Under the pieces are notes generated by a model. It did no database searches and had not been told where the DNA came from. It was given only the letters and a program-made list of their open reading frames with translations. A stretch of DNA of 64,000 nt from assembly GCF_025685605.1 (NCBI RefSeq), contig NZ_JAGTUT010000001.1, positions 682,001 to 746,000 on the forward strand, given 5' to 3'. Source of the stretch: Granulicella arctica. Its GTDB lineage: Bacteria; Acidobacteriota; Terriglobia; Terriglobales; Acidobacteriaceae. A program made the translations under genes and the position numbers. This document shows positions 51,540 through 61,429 of this stretch, in pieces (position 1 is the stretch's first letter; every line of letters begins with the position of its first letter).

Positions 51540-53612
51540 ATGCAAGCACATCCCATGCCGGAGTTTGGCAGCTTCGCCCTGCTCCTGGCCCTCACGCTCT
51601 CTGTCTACACCCTGCTCGCCGGGGCGTACTCTCTTTGGCGCCCGTCCGTAGCCGCTGGCCCGGACACCGCAGGCCGCCTCGGTGAGACGGCTCGCCGCGC
51701 CGGGATGAGCAGCTTCCTCGCCATGAGCTGCGCCGCGCTCGCCCTGGTCTGGGCCGCCTTCACCAACGACTACTCCGTCTCCTACATCCTGCACCACACC
51801 AATAAGGCGCTCCCCGGAGCCTACAAGTTCGCCGCCCTCTGGTCTGGCCAGGAAGGTTCCCTCCTCCTCTGGGCTCTTCTCCTGAGCGCCTACGGCTTCG
51901 TCCTCCGCGCCCGCCACCGCGTTGACGTCCGCCTCTCCGCCTACGCCTCCACCATCCTCGCCGGAGTTCAGGTCTTTTTCCTGCTCCTGCTGAACTTCGC
52001 CGCTCCACCCTTCGCCATCCAGCCCGGCCCACGCGCGCTCGACGGCTTCGGCCTGAACCCCCTCCTGCAATACCCCGAGATGGTCATGCACCCGCCGATG
52101 CTCTATCTCGGCTACGTCGGCTTCTCGGTTCCGTTCGCCTTCGCCCTCGGCGCTCTGATGATGCGCTACCCCGGTGAAAAGTGGATTCACATCACCCGCC
52201 GCTGGACCATGGTTACCTGGCTCTTCCTCACCGTCGGCATCTTTCTCGGAGCCCACTGGGCCTATTCCGTTCTCGGCTGGGGCGGCTATTGGGGCTGGGA
52301 CCCGGTCGAAAACGCCTCCCTCATGCCATGGCTCACTGGCACCGCCTTCCTCCACTCCGTCATGATGCAGGAGAAACGCGGCATGATGAAGTCCTGGAAC
52401 GTCTGGCTCATCTTCTCCACCTTCATGCTCACGATCCTCGGCACGCTGCTCACCCGCTCCGGCATCGTCAGCTCCGTCCACGCCTTCGCCCAGTCCTCCA
52501 TCGGCGACTGGTTCTACGGCTTCCTAATCATCGTTTTCGGCATATGTCTTTTTACCTTCTTCAAGCAGCGCGACCACCTCAAGTCCGAGAACAAGCTAGG
52601 CTCCCTTGTCTCCCGGGAATCCAGCTTCCTCTTCAATAACCTCGTCCTCCTCGCCGCCTGCTTCACCGTCCTCTGGGGAACCCTCTTCCCCGTCCTCTCC
52701 GAATACGTCACTGGCTCGAAGGTCACCGTAGGCGCGCCCTTCTACAATCGCGTCAACATCCCCGTTGGTCTCTTCCTGCTCTTCCTCACCGGCATAGGCC
52801 CCCTGCTCGCCTGGCGCTCGACCTCCATCCGCTCCATCCGCAAGAACTTCGTCCTTCCCAGCATCGCCTTCTTCACTATGCTCATCGCGCTGCTCGTCTT
52901 CGTGGACCGCCCATGGAACGACGGCGATGACATGCAGTCCATGATCTTCTCCCTCATGACCTTCTCGCTCGCCGCGGGCGTCATCACCGCGATCTCGGCC
53001 GAGTTCCTCCGCGGAGCCAACGTCCTCCGCACGCAAACCGGCAAAAGCCTCGCCGCCTCGATCGTCCTCCTCATCCGCCGCAACACCCGCCGCTACGGCG
53101 GCTACATCGTCCACTTCGGCATCGTGGTCATGTTTATCGGCATCGCCGGTGGAGCCTTCAATCAGCAAAAGGAACAGGAGATGGGCTACGGCGACACCCT
53201 TACGATCGGTGGCTATCGCCTCGTCTGCCAGTCCTTCACCCAGGATTCAAACGCTAACTTCGACACCGAGTACGCTCTCCTCGACGTCTACAAGGGCGGC
53301 AAAAAAATCACCCAGCTCACCCCCGAGAAGCGTTTTTATCACGCCAGCGAGACCTACGCGACCATGGTCGCCGACCGCACCACCCTCCAGAACGATCTCT
53401 ACGTCATCTACGAGGGCAAGAATCCCGACACCGAGAAGCCCATCATCAAGGTCTTCATCAACCCCCTTATTGTCTGGATTTGGATTGGCGTAGCCATCGT
53501 AGTCTTCGGCACCTTCGTAGCTCTCGTTCCCAACCTAACTAAAGCGGCCATGACCTCCGCCCCAGCCCGCATCGAGCGCGAAGTTCCCGAAGCCGAGGTC
53601 CATCATGCGTAA
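51540..53612 (+). CDS. ccmF: Cytochrome c maturation heme lyase CcmF
   Basis: Part of the system I lyase that attaches heme to apocytochrome c outside the inner membrane. 690 residues, about 13-15 hydrophobic segments; the heme-handling WWD segment WGGYWGWDPVENASLMPWL is near 255-273, and the N-terminal half has the expected NFAAPPF and LQYPEMVMHPPMLYLGY segments. It overlaps the next gene by 8 bases. ccmA-E are not in the window, so they must be elsewhere. Confidence 0.94.
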   Translation: MQAHPMPEFGSFALLLALTLSVYTLLAGAYSLWRPSVAAGPDTAGRLGETARRAGMSSFLAMSCAALALVWAAFTNDYSVSYILHHTNKALPGAYKFAALWSGQEGSLLLWALLLSAYGFVLRARHRVDVRLSAYASTILAGVQVFFLLLLNFAAPPFAIQPGPRALDGFGLNPLLQYPEMVMHPPMLYLGYVGFSVPFAFALGALMMRYPGEKWIHITRRWTMVTWLFLTVGIFLGAHWAYSVLGWGGYWGWDPVENASLMPWLTGTAFLHSVMMQEKRGMMKSWNVWLIFSTFMLTILGTLLTRSGIVSSVHAFAQSSIGDWFYGFLIIVFGICLFTFFKQRDHLKSENKLGSLVSRESSFLFNNLVLLAACFTVLWGTLFPVLSEYVTGSKVTVGAPFYNRVNIPVGLFLLFLTGIGPLLAWRSTSIRSIRKNFVLPSIAFFTMLIALLVFVDRPWNDGDDMQSMIFSLMTFSLAAGVITAISAEFLRGANVLRTQTGKSLAASIVLLIRRNTRRYGGYIVHFGIVVMFIGIAGGAFNQQKEQEMGYGDTLTIGGYRLVCQSFTQDSNANFDTEYALLDVYKGGKKITQLTPEKRFYHASETYATMVADRTTLQNDLYVIYEGKNPDTEKPIIKVFINPLIVWIWIGVAIVVFGTFVALVPNLTKAAMTSAPARIEREVPEAEVHHA

Positions 53613-54096
53613 GCTCTTCGGCTCCCGCCTCCTCCAGGTCGCCGTCCTCACCTGCCTTATGGTCATCATGCTCGGAGCCAGCGGCGCAACCGACCCCGCC
53701 GCCCGCTTCAACAAGCTCGGCCACGAGATGATCTGCACCTGCTCCTGCGGCCAAATCCTCATGGAGTGCAACCACGTCGGCTGCCCCGTCTCGGGTCCCA
53801 TGATCGAAGAGCTCCGCAACCAGATGCTGGTCTCCGGCTCCACCAACACCTCCATCCTCAACTGGTTCGCCGCCAAATATGGTGCAACCGTCCTTGCCTC
53901 TCCCATCCGCGGCGGCTTCGACAACGTAGCCTGGATCGCCCCTCTCCTCGTCTTCTTTCTCGCTACCATCGGTACCGCCGTCGTAGTCCGTGTGTGGAAG
54001 ATGCGCTCCACCTCAACGCCGCTCACGGCCTCCGCTTCCAGCCATCCCGCCGACCAGGCACTCCGCGACCGCATCCGTCGCGAGACGGAGTACTAA
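53605..54096 (+). CDS. ccmH: Cytochrome c maturation thiol protein CcmH
   Basis: 163 residues: signal or anchor helix (about 10-28), a small domain with CTCSCGQILMECNH and C near 57, and a second helix near 110-130. CcmH reduces apocytochrome c Cys in the periplasm; the usual motif is a single CxxC-type pair, here expanded by extra Cys (CTCSCGQ..EC). Overlaps ccmF by 8 bases; next gene follows directly. Confidence 0.82.
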   Translation: MRKLFGSRLLQVAVLTCLMVIMLGASGATDPAARFNKLGHEMICTCSCGQILMECNHVGCPVSGPMIEELRNQMLVSGSTNTSILNWFAAKYGATVLASPIRGGFDNVAWIAPLLVFFLATIGTAVVVRVWKMRSTSTPLTASASSHPADQALRDRIRRETEY

Positions 54097-54387
54097 ATGG
54101 GCATCCTTGCCGGCGTAGTCATCACCCTTGGCCTCTTCGCCTACATCTTCTGGCCTGATAACAACCCCTTCCGCCAGCGCGACAAAACTCGTGTCGACTA
54201 TCTCCGCGAGCGCAAAGAGGCCATCTACGACAACCTCCGCGACCTCAACTTCGAGTTCCTCTCGGGCAAATATCCAGAGCAGGACTACGCCGACCAGCGC
54301 TCCACTCTCGAAGATGAAGCCGCCACAGTCATCGCTGAGATGGACACCCTCACGGCCCGAGGCATCACAGGTCGCGCCCGAGCCTAG
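54097..54387 (+). CDS. Small membrane protein of the ccm operon, CcmI-like
   Basis: 96 residues: one N-terminal helix (about 3-19) and a charged helical tail (YLRERKEAIYDNLRDLNFEFLSGKYPEQDYADQRSTLEDEA). This matches the N-terminal segment of CcmI in form, without its TPR part. ATG follows the ccmH stop immediately. Likely helps the heme lyase complex; not proven. Confidence 0.65.
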   Translation: MGILAGVVITLGLFAYIFWPDNNPFRQRDKTRVDYLRERKEAIYDNLRDLNFEFLSGKYPEQDYADQRSTLEDEAATVIAEMDTLTARGITGRARA

Positions 54388-55433
54388 CCTGCCGCAGTCG
54401 CTTTTTTTCGACCATCCCAAAGCGAATTTGCGTCTGCCGTCCCATGCGACATCGGGAACAAACAAATAATCCCCACCGCGTAAATAACCGCACCCAACCA
54501 CGCCGGTGCAATGTGCGACACGATCAGATAGTTCATCTTGTAGTGCACGCCGATCGCACATCCGAACCCCGTCACGCCACCCACGAGCAGCGCCTGCCAC
54601 AGCGCCCGGCTAGGGCAAGCTTTCCATACGATCGCCAACACCGTCAGCCCACAACAAGCCAGCCCTCCCCCAAACCCCGCCCGGTCGTGGGCGATCAGCG
54701 GAATGAGGTGCAGGTTGATCGCGTTCAGCTCCGCAGCCGTATAACCCAGGTACGTCATATCCTGCGGTACAAACACCACGGTCGACCCGAGGATCGTAAT
54801 CACCGCACCCGCAACCGCCATCCCCGCACCGACAAACAGCAGGCAGGCGCGCCCAAAGCCCGCTCGCGTCCGGAACGTCAATGGCACAGCCGGTCGCAGC
54901 AACGAGCTCAAACCCTCCCTACGCACCGGAAGCAACCGTCGCGTCATCCATATACCCGCGACAAACAACGGCAGCATCCCCGCACTCGCCACCGCATGCC
55001 ACGTATCAAGATACCCATAGATCAGATACGCCAGAAAACTTAGAAAGCCCCAGCTTCCCGAAAACAGCAGCGTCCACCAGGCCCAGGCTTCCCCGTCGCG
55101 CAGCGGAAACGCAATCAACCATAAATACAGCGTCCCAATCGCCATCAGGGTTCCGCCAAAGCTCACGCGATCATGAAAGATAAAGTGGACGACGCGACAC
55201 GCATGCAACGCGCACAACTCCTGCGGCTGCATCCCGAGGTAGGCCACATCATGCGGCAGAAACGACCCCGTCGCCGACAGGAACAGCGCAAACAGACCAG
55301 AGAGTATCAGCCCCAGCGCAACCAGCATCAGCAAAGGCCGTCCATCACCCGCCAGTTCCTTCAGCAGGCCGACTGGCTCAGCAACCGGCGGGGCCTCCGC
55401 AGAGTATCTGGTCTTCGTATCAAGATCTCTCAT
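54384..55433 (-). CDS. Multi-pass membrane protein with internal duplication
   Basis: 349 residues, about 8-9 hydrophobic segments. Two halves repeat: FLPHDVAYLGMQPQELC...HDRVSFGGTL (about 57-97) and FVPQDMTYLGYTAAELN...HDRAGFGGGL (about 220-258). Conserved His/Asp/Arg in each copy, near helix ends, could form paired sites. Family not recognised. ATG 55433 chosen; GTG and TTG lie two codons before. Convergent with the ccm operon (4-base overlap). Confidence 0.7.
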   Translation of the reverse strand: MRDLDTKTRYSAEAPPVAEPVGLLKELAGDGRPLLMLVALGLILSGLFALFLSATGSFLPHDVAYLGMQPQELCALHACRVVHFIFHDRVSFGGTLMAIGTLYLWLIAFPLRDGEAWAWWTLLFSGSWGFLSFLAYLIYGYLDTWHAVASAGMLPLFVAGIWMTRRLLPVRREGLSSLLRPAVPLTFRTRAGFGRACLLFVGAGMAVAGAVITILGSTVVFVPQDMTYLGYTAAELNAINLHLIPLIAHDRAGFGGGLACCGLTVLAIVWKACPSRALWQALLVGGVTGFGCAIGVHYKMNYLIVSHIAPAWLGAVIYAVGIICLFPMSHGTADANSLWDGRKKATAAG

Positions 55434-55520
55434 CACCAACCACCGGCCTCAGTCTACAGAACATCGCACCTACACCTTCAGCACACAAGCATCGCTCCGC
55501 CAGTACAGTAAACTTGTATT

Positions 55521-56870
55521 GTGACCTTCCGACCGCGATACACCCTTCTCATCGCCGCCATGGCGACCGTGTCTGCTCTCGCACTCCCAGCGAACGCCGC
55601 CTCCTCCATCACCGGCACCGTCACCAACAAGACGAACAACAAGCCCGCCGCCGGAGACGACGTCACGTTGATCCGCCTCGCGCAGGGTATGCAAGAGTCC
55701 ACGCATACCAGGACCGACAGCAAGGGCCGCTTTACCCTCGACGTCCCCGACGAAGGCATCCACCTCGTCCGCGTCACCCACGACAAGGCGAACTACTTCC
55801 GCCCCGCACCTCCCGGCACCCAGTCCGTTGAGATCGACGTCTTCAACGCAGCCACGCACGTCACCGGCGTCACAGGCGAAGCCGACGTCATGCGCATTCA
55901 ATCCGATCCCGGCGGCAACAGCCTCCGCATCGTCGAGAACTTCTTCGTCAAAAACGAGTCCACCCCACCCATGACGCAGATGAGCGACCGGCCGTTCGAG
56001 TTCTACCTTCCCGCCGGAGCGATCGTCGAAGGCTCCGCCGCCCTATCGCCCGGCGGTATGCCCGTCCAGGCCGCGCCAGTCCCCCTCGGCGATCAGCCCA
56101 ACCACTACGCCTTCGTGTTCCCCATCCGCCCCGGCGAAACCCGCTTCCAGATCACTTACAAGATCAACTACACCGGCACCTTCAAGTTCTCGCCGCGCCT
56201 CGTCCTGCCCACCGACACCATCGCCATCATGATGCCGAAGAGCATGAAGTTCGACGCTGGCAAGACCACCTCATACTCCCCCGTCACCGAAGAGACCACC
56301 GCGCAGACCTACGTAGCCCGCACCGTCGTTCCTTCCGAACCCCTCGACTTCACCGTCTCAGGCACTGGCCAGCTCCCCCGCGATCCCGCCCCCGGGGCAG
56401 GTGGCACAGGCGCAGGCGACGCCACCGGCTCACCCGTCGGCGCAACAGCGGGCGACACAACCCGCCCCGCCCCCGGCACCGCCGCCAATGACACCCGCCC
56501 CGGCGGTGGTCTCGGCAACCCCATCGATCCAGACGGAGATAATGACCCGTGGTCCAAGTACAAGTGGTGGATTCTCGGTGGTCTCGGTCTCGCCCTGGCT
56601 GCGGGAGCGGGCTTCATGCTCAAAGCTCCTGGTGCAAAATACATCGCCACCTCGCCGCTTCCCAACAATCCTGCAGCCCCTGATCCCACAGCGCCCTTCG
56701 TCGGCCAGGGTTCCAGCACCGTACTGGCCGCCCTCAAGGAAGAGCTCTTCGCTCTCGAAACCGACCGCCTTCAGGGCCGCATCACCGAAGCTCAATACCT
56801 GTCCAACAAGTCAGCCCTGGAAACGGTCCTCGGGCGCGCTCTAAGCCGCATTGAAGGTGCACCCCTCTGA
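55521..56870 (+). CDS. Exported protein with carboxypeptidase-regulatory-like domain
   Basis: 449 residues: signal peptide (1-26, after ANA), an N-terminal beta-sandwich like carboxypeptidase regulatory domain (SITGTVTNKTNNKPAAGDDVTLIRL...DSKGRFTLDVPD), a second beta domain to about 285, a Gly/Thr/Pro linker, one transmembrane helix near 350-368 and a C-terminal cytoplasmic helix (LKEELFALETDRLQGRITEAQYLS) like that of the CcmI-type tail. GTG 55521 is needed for a full signal peptide; no binding site is visible. Position beside ccm genes suggests a part in that system or in the envelope. Confidence 0.75.
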   Translation: MTFRPRYTLLIAAMATVSALALPANAASSITGTVTNKTNNKPAAGDDVTLIRLAQGMQESTHTRTDSKGRFTLDVPDEGIHLVRVTHDKANYFRPAPPGTQSVEIDVFNAATHVTGVTGEADVMRIQSDPGGNSLRIVENFFVKNESTPPMTQMSDRPFEFYLPAGAIVEGSAALSPGGMPVQAAPVPLGDQPNHYAFVFPIRPGETRFQITYKINYTGTFKFSPRLVLPTDTIAIMMPKSMKFDAGKTTSYSPVTEETTAQTYVARTVVPSEPLDFTVSGTGQLPRDPAPGAGGTGAGDATGSPVGATAGDTTRPAPGTAANDTRPGGGLGNPIDPDGDNDPWSKYKWWILGGLGLALAAGAGFMLKAPGAKYIATSPLPNNPAAPDPTAPFVGQGSSTVLAALKEELFALETDRLQGRITEAQYLSNKSALETVLGRALSRIEGAPL

Positions 56871-57017
56871 TCTGCGGTCCTGAGCGAAGCCCGCGCTACA
56901 ACCCGCCTTGGGCTATGAGTCCACTAAACCAGTAAAATAGAACGAGAAAACAGAAGCAACAACTGGTGCGCCTTACTGGAATTAAAGTGCAGGTCGTGAT
57001 GCTAAGTCCCCTCAATC

Positions 57018-57059
57018 GAATACTTTGGGTATAACTCGCCCGGAATGAATACTTTAGGT
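57018..57059. repeat. Direct repeat before the DUF4149-ZIP pair
   Basis: GAATACTTTGGGT (57018-57030) and GAATACTTTAGGT (57047-57059) are 29 bases apart, about 100 bases before the GTG at 57155. Could be a regulator binding pair or chance. The rest of the 284-base gap (56871-57154) starts with a CCTGAGCGAAGCCCGCG unit of the dispersed type. Confidence 0.4.
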
Positions 57060-57154
57060 GGAACCGAGCATGCATCTCGCTCATTCTGAACCAGTTAGCT
57101 GGACTTACCATTCGTAAAGTACACCGGGTACAAGGCACGAGGAGACGAACAGGA

Positions 57155-57634
57155 GTGACGACGACCCTACGCGCAATTCGCCTCCTGACCATCGTGCTCT
57201 GGGTTGGCAGCCTGCTCTTCTTCGCCTTCGTCCTTGCTCCGGTTGCCTTTCACGTTCTACCCAGCACCCACGAAGCTGGACTTGTAGTCGGCGGAACGCT
57301 GATCGTCCTGCACCGCATCGGCCTCATCTGCGGCACGCTTTTCCTCATCGCCACCCTGGTTCTCAGGCCCAGGCTCTACACGATGCAGACCGCCTTAATC
57401 GTCTTCATGCTCGCCGTCACCATCTACCTCCAGTTCAGCGTTCTTCCCAAAATGGAGCGTGACCGAGCCGAAGTTGGAGGCGACATAACGGCAGCGGCCA
57501 TCGACAATCCAGCCCGGGTCGACTTCGACCGCCTCCATCCGCTTTCGGAAAAGGTCGAAGGAGCCGCCCTCTTCGCCGGTCTCGCAATCGTGCTCCTTAT
57601 GGCTGCTGAATTACCAAAGCAGCTTCCCAAGTGA
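57155..57634 (+). CDS. DUF4149-like four-helix membrane protein
   Basis: 159 residues with hydrophobic segments near 8-30, 44-65, 75-93 and 134-152. The pattern LWVGSLLFFAFVLAPVAF near the start and FDRLHPLSEKVEGAALFAG near the end fit DUF4149/TMEM205-type proteins of unknown function. GTG 57155 follows GAGGAG and AGGA. It overlaps the ZIP gene (GTGA), so the two are made together. Confidence 0.75.
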   Translation: MTTTLRAIRLLTIVLWVGSLLFFAFVLAPVAFHVLPSTHEAGLVVGGTLIVLHRIGLICGTLFLIATLVLRPRLYTMQTALIVFMLAVTIYLQFSVLPKMERDRAEVGGDITAAAIDNPARVDFDRLHPLSEKVEGAALFAGLAIVLLMAAELPKQLPK

Positions 57635-58362
57635 CCACCAACTTCTGGCTCAGCATCGCGCTTGGTCTGGGCGCAGGACTAGCTGATTATCTCGGCGGCT
57701 TCCTCCTAGTGCGCCGCTCGCCATCGATCCGCGCTCTACGCTACTTCGTCGCCCTCGGCGCTGGCTTCATGCTCGCCGCCGCCATCCTCGAGATGGTCCC
57801 CGAAGCAATGCACGTCAACCAGAGATGGGCACCTGCGCTCATCCTCCTCGGCTACTGCGGCGTTCACCTGCTCGAGCACACGCTCGTTCCGCACTTCCAC
57901 TTTGGCGAAGAGACGCATCACCATGAGTTCATGTCGCCGAAGACAAGCTACTCCGTTCTCCTTGGCCTCGCGACGCACACCTTCTTCGATGGCATCGCCA
58001 TCGGCTCCGGCTTCGTCCTCTCGAACTGGCTTGGCTGGATCATCTTCATCGCCGTCTTCCTTCACAAGATTCCTGAAGGCTTTACAGTCGCATCGGTCAT
58101 GCTCGCGGGCGGCCAAAGCCAGCGAGCCGCGCTCAACTCCGCACTATTCCTCGGTGCAACGACAGTTCTCGGCGTCCTTGTCATCTCGCTCGTCCCGCGT
58201 CTCGTCTGGATCGGCCTTCCGCTTTCCGCAGGAGTCACGATCTACGTCGCCGCAACCGATCTCGTTCCCGAGGTCAACCGAGAACCCGGCGTTCGCATGG
58301 CGCTCATCTTCTTCGCCGGAGTGCTTGTGTTCTTCCTCCTGCGCCTTCTCGCCCCGGCCTGA
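57631..58362 (+). CDS. ZIP-family divalent metal transporter
   Basis: 243 residues, about 8 helices. Signatures: HTFFDGIAIGSGF in helix 4 and LHKIPEGFTVASV in helix 5, the metal-binding His/Asp/Glu residues of the family, and a His-rich loop (HFHFGEETHHHEF) between helices 3 and 4. Takes up zinc or iron or, for some members, exports it. GTG start within the preceding stop. Ends 1 base before the convergent NHL gene stop. Confidence 0.9.
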   Translation: MTTNFWLSIALGLGAGLADYLGGFLLVRRSPSIRALRYFVALGAGFMLAAAILEMVPEAMHVNQRWAPALILLGYCGVHLLEHTLVPHFHFGEETHHHEFMSPKTSYSVLLGLATHTFFDGIAIGSGFVLSNWLGWIIFIAVFLHKIPEGFTVASVMLAGGQSQRAALNSALFLGATTVLGVLVISLVPRLVWIGLPLSAGVTIYVAATDLVPEVNREPGVRMALIFFAGVLVFFLLRLLAPA

Positions 58363-58363
58363 A

Positions 58364-60760
58364 TCACTGAACGCTTAGCGTCACCAAAGCCGTATGCTGC
58401 AGAATCGCGCCGCTCGGTGTCGTAGCCGTTCCAGTCACAGTAATCGGATAGCTCACCAAAGCCGCCGAACCGCCTGCCGTAACCACCCGATCACCGCAAC
58501 CAGCCAGCAGCAGGCATGAAAGCATCACCGCACCCACGAATCTCCTTCGCCACCAGAACGGCAGCAGCGAACAGACCACCCCTGCAAAGATCGCCACCGC
58601 TCGATTCGCAGCAGCAGCCTTCGACGTCTGTACCGTCAACGTAAACGTGGTCACCGCACCGCCCGGCGGTAGATAAGCCGGGTTGAAGCTGGCTGTAAAT
58701 CCAACCGGTAAAGCCGAAGCCGCCAGCACAATCGGGCTCGACAGCGCGACCCCCTGCGTCTGGGCCGCGAAGCTAAAGCTCGCCGCACCACCTGACGCAA
58801 TCGTCTGCCCCGACGGCCCTGTCAAAGCCAACACAAAGTCGCCAGTAGCACCCAGTGTCACAGCAATCTCCAGCGAAGTAGCCGTACTCTCTAGAAAGTT
58901 GCCATCGCCCGCATAAGCCAGACTCAGCGCATGTGAACCGATACCAAGCGCACTCGTCGCAAAGCTCGCCGCACCACCTGAAAGCGGCACCGTCGCAACC
59001 AACGCGCCGCCATCCAGCACAGCCGCAGTCCCGGTCGGGGTTCCGCTCGTTGCACTTACAACCTTCATGGAGAAGGTCAATGGCGTCCCCGCAACAACGC
59101 TCGTCGATGCGCTCGTAATTGTAGCTACACTCGAAGCCTTGCCAATCGTCACAGCCGCGCCAATGAGCGGAACGAGTCGATAGTTCCCTGCTGCAGTCCC
59201 GGTCAGTGCTCCATTCACCGAATACGAGCCAACAGGTGAAAGCGTAGTCGCAGCCGTAGAAAGCACCAGCGCGACGGTCGCTGCATCCTGTGACAGAACG
59301 CCGCTCAGCGACGCGGTCAACACGGGAACAACTTGCCCATAGATTATGCTCGTCGACACCGCAGATCCAGTCACGGACAGAGGTGCAACGGTAATTTGAC
59401 TCACGAAGCTCTGAGCCGCCGCATGGCTCAAATCGCCCGAATATCTCGAGAAAACCTGATGCACTCCGGCGCTCAGCCCCGGCAAGCTCACCACAGCTAC
59501 ATTGTTTGTAAGCGTCGTAGATCCGAGCGTATTCGTTCCCATCGCAACGCTCTCAAAAAAGGTGACGCCGCCCGTTGCCGCACCGCTCGTAGACAGCGTC
59601 GCCGTCAGCAAACTCGTTCCATAGGTCATCGTCGAAGGCGACGCCATCATCAGCGAGCCTTGCAGCGCCGCACCGAGGCCCGCGATCGTCACAATCACGT
59701 CCGCAGCATTAATCTGCCGCACCCGTTCGTTACCTGCATCCGCGAGCGTCACGAGCCCTGCAGGCGAGATTGCTGTTCCTCGAGGCGTATTCAACCCGGA
59801 AGCCGGAGCAAGCCCCCCATCACCAGAAAGCGTTTGTGTTCCATCCCCCGCAACCGTCGTCATTGTGCCATCAATCGCAATCCGTCGAACACGCTGATTA
59901 TTCGCATCCGCCACGTACACGTTTCCGGCAGCATCGACCGACAAGCCCCTGGGCAGCGCCAGTAATGCCTTTGCAGCAACACCACCATCGCCCGCGAACC
60001 CCGCGTTTCCGGTGCCTGCAACGGTCGATATGAGCCCTGCGACACTCACCTTACGAACGCGATGATTGTGCATGTCGGCGAGGTAAAGATTGCCTGTCAC
60101 ATCCACAGCGAGGCCGCTCGGCGAGTCGATGGGCGCAGCAATCGCCGGACCACCATCGCCCGAAAACCCCTGTAATCCACTCCCCGCAAAGGTCGTGATT
60201 ACTCCCGTAGCGATTGCCACCTGGCGAATGCGATGATTGCGTGAATCAGCGATAAAAAGATTGCCGCTTCCATCAAGCGCCAACGCTGCAGGCTGATCGA
60301 GCCTCGCCCGCGTAGCTGCGCCGCCATCACCACCGAAACCTGCAAGGCCGTTGCCTGCAACCGTTGACATCATTCCTGAGATCGCATCGATCCGGCGAAC
60401 CCGCTGATTGTGAGAGTCAGCGATGAACACATTGCCCGCCGTATCAACCACAATGCCCGTTGGAGAATCCAACCTCGCGGCAGCCGCCGAACCGCCGTCA
60501 CCCGAGAATCCCTGGGTTCCGTTTCCCGCAATCGTTGTGATGGCTCCCGTCAAATCCACACGGCGGATCACATGACGATTCGTCTCGGCCAGAAAGAGAT
60601 TTCCCTGCCCATCGAAGGCAATCGCGCCTGGCAACAGCAGCGGAACCGAGAGCGCTGGAATTGCCTGACCCCAGCCGCTTCCTACAAGACACAGCAAAGC
60701 CACGATCCACAAGGAACCACTAGTACAGCACAGCGGGAGTTTCCTGCTCAGCGTTCCCAT
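58364..60760 (-). CDS. Secreted NHL-repeat and Ig-like protein
   Basis: 798 residues: signal peptide (about 1-32), then at least five NHL beta-propeller repeats of about 55 residues, each with a TxAGxG...GDGG and a GNxxxADxxNxRVR segment (about 40-370). Then bacterial Ig-like domains (to about 690), and near the end a hydrophobic segment AAANRAVAIFAGVVCSLLPFWW with a following RRR and a second hydrophobic stretch ending in LLAGCG. Likely a surface or extracellular protein for adhesion or recognition. No enzymatic motif. Confidence 0.85.
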   Translation of the reverse strand: MGTLSRKLPLCCTSGSLWIVALLCLVGSGWGQAIPALSVPLLLPGAIAFDGQGNLFLAETNRHVIRRVDLTGAITTIAGNGTQGFSGDGGSAAAARLDSPTGIVVDTAGNVFIADSHNQRVRRIDAISGMMSTVAGNGLAGFGGDGGAATRARLDQPAALALDGSGNLFIADSRNHRIRQVAIATGVITTFAGSGLQGFSGDGGPAIAAPIDSPSGLAVDVTGNLYLADMHNHRVRKVSVAGLISTVAGTGNAGFAGDGGVAAKALLALPRGLSVDAAGNVYVADANNQRVRRIAIDGTMTTVAGDGTQTLSGDGGLAPASGLNTPRGTAISPAGLVTLADAGNERVRQINAADVIVTIAGLGAALQGSLMMASPSTMTYGTSLLTATLSTSGAATGGVTFFESVAMGTNTLGSTTLTNNVAVVSLPGLSAGVHQVFSRYSGDLSHAAAQSFVSQITVAPLSVTGSAVSTSIIYGQVVPVLTASLSGVLSQDAATVALVLSTAATTLSPVGSYSVNGALTGTAAGNYRLVPLIGAAVTIGKASSVATITSASTSVVAGTPLTFSMKVVSATSGTPTGTAAVLDGGALVATVPLSGGAASFATSALGIGSHALSLAYAGDGNFLESTATSLEIAVTLGATGDFVLALTGPSGQTIASGGAASFSFAAQTQGVALSSPIVLAASALPVGFTASFNPAYLPPGGAVTTFTLTVQTSKAAAANRAVAIFAGVVCSLLPFWWRRRFVGAVMLSCLLLAGCGDRVVTAGGSAALVSYPITVTGTATTPSGAILQHTALVTLSVQ

Positions 60761-60787
60761 GGCGTTTGTTTACTGGAAGCTCCGATT

Positions 60788-61429
60788 TTAGCCTATCGGC
60801 GTCTCACCACTCTCGCCGACATCGTCCGTCCAGTTGCAGCCGCACTTGTGACATCGCCGCGAGTCCTTCGTCACCGGACTTGGCAGCGGAAAGCCAAGCA
60901 GGAGGATCGACGTTGCGCCGACCTTCGTATCCAGCGTCTCAGAGCTGATATCGAGTGATCCACACTGCGGACAACGCGGCTGTTCGTAGTCCGCCTCGCC
61001 TTCCACAGCGATCGACTCTGGAATCGGCTGCGACAGAATCGCCTCCGCAGCCTCGACATCCCGGTCAGCAACCTGCAGACGAATGCCGCCCATCAGGTTC
61101 GACCAAAGCCAGTCAATCCGCACCGTATTCTCATCGCGCAGGAAGCAGTCGATGCCGGCTGACTCAAGCGCACTTCGTGCCATCGCCGCCTCGGAGGAAT
61201 CGCGGTAGCGTCGAAGCACCGTCACTCCGCTAAGTGGCTCTTCTTCATCCGCGACCAAAGGAATCTCGAGCGACCTTCGGGTAAACTCAGCCCGCACCAA
61301 CGCCTGCATCTCATCCGTCAGTGAGCCGTACTCCGCGCCTAGACGTTCTACCGCTGCATCGTCCATTTGCTGCATCTGCAAGGCCAAAGCAACGTAGTCA
61401 GGGGCCGCATCGTTCGTGCTGAAGCTCAC
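60788..61429 (-). CDS. DUF2007-like protein with zinc ribbon
   Basis: 213 residues: N-terminal helix (about 10-55), a ferredoxin-like DUF2007 domain (VTVLRRYRDSSEAAMARSALESAGIDCFL...GGIRLQVADRDVEAAEAIL, about 68-132), and a C-terminal CPQCG...CHKCGC zinc ribbon (about 152-199). Soluble. DUF2007 is annotated as a signal-transducing domain without proof. Overlaps the FAH gene by four bases. Confidence 0.82.
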   Translation of the reverse strand: MSFSTNDAAPDYVALALQMQQMDDAAVERLGAEYGSLTDEMQALVRAEFTRRSLEIPLVADEEEPLSGVTVLRRYRDSSEAAMARSALESAGIDCFLRDENTVRIDWLWSNLMGGIRLQVADRDVEAAEAILSQPIPESIAVEGEADYEQPRCPQCGSLDISSETLDTKVGATSILLLGFPLPSPVTKDSRRCHKCGCNWTDDVGESGETPIG

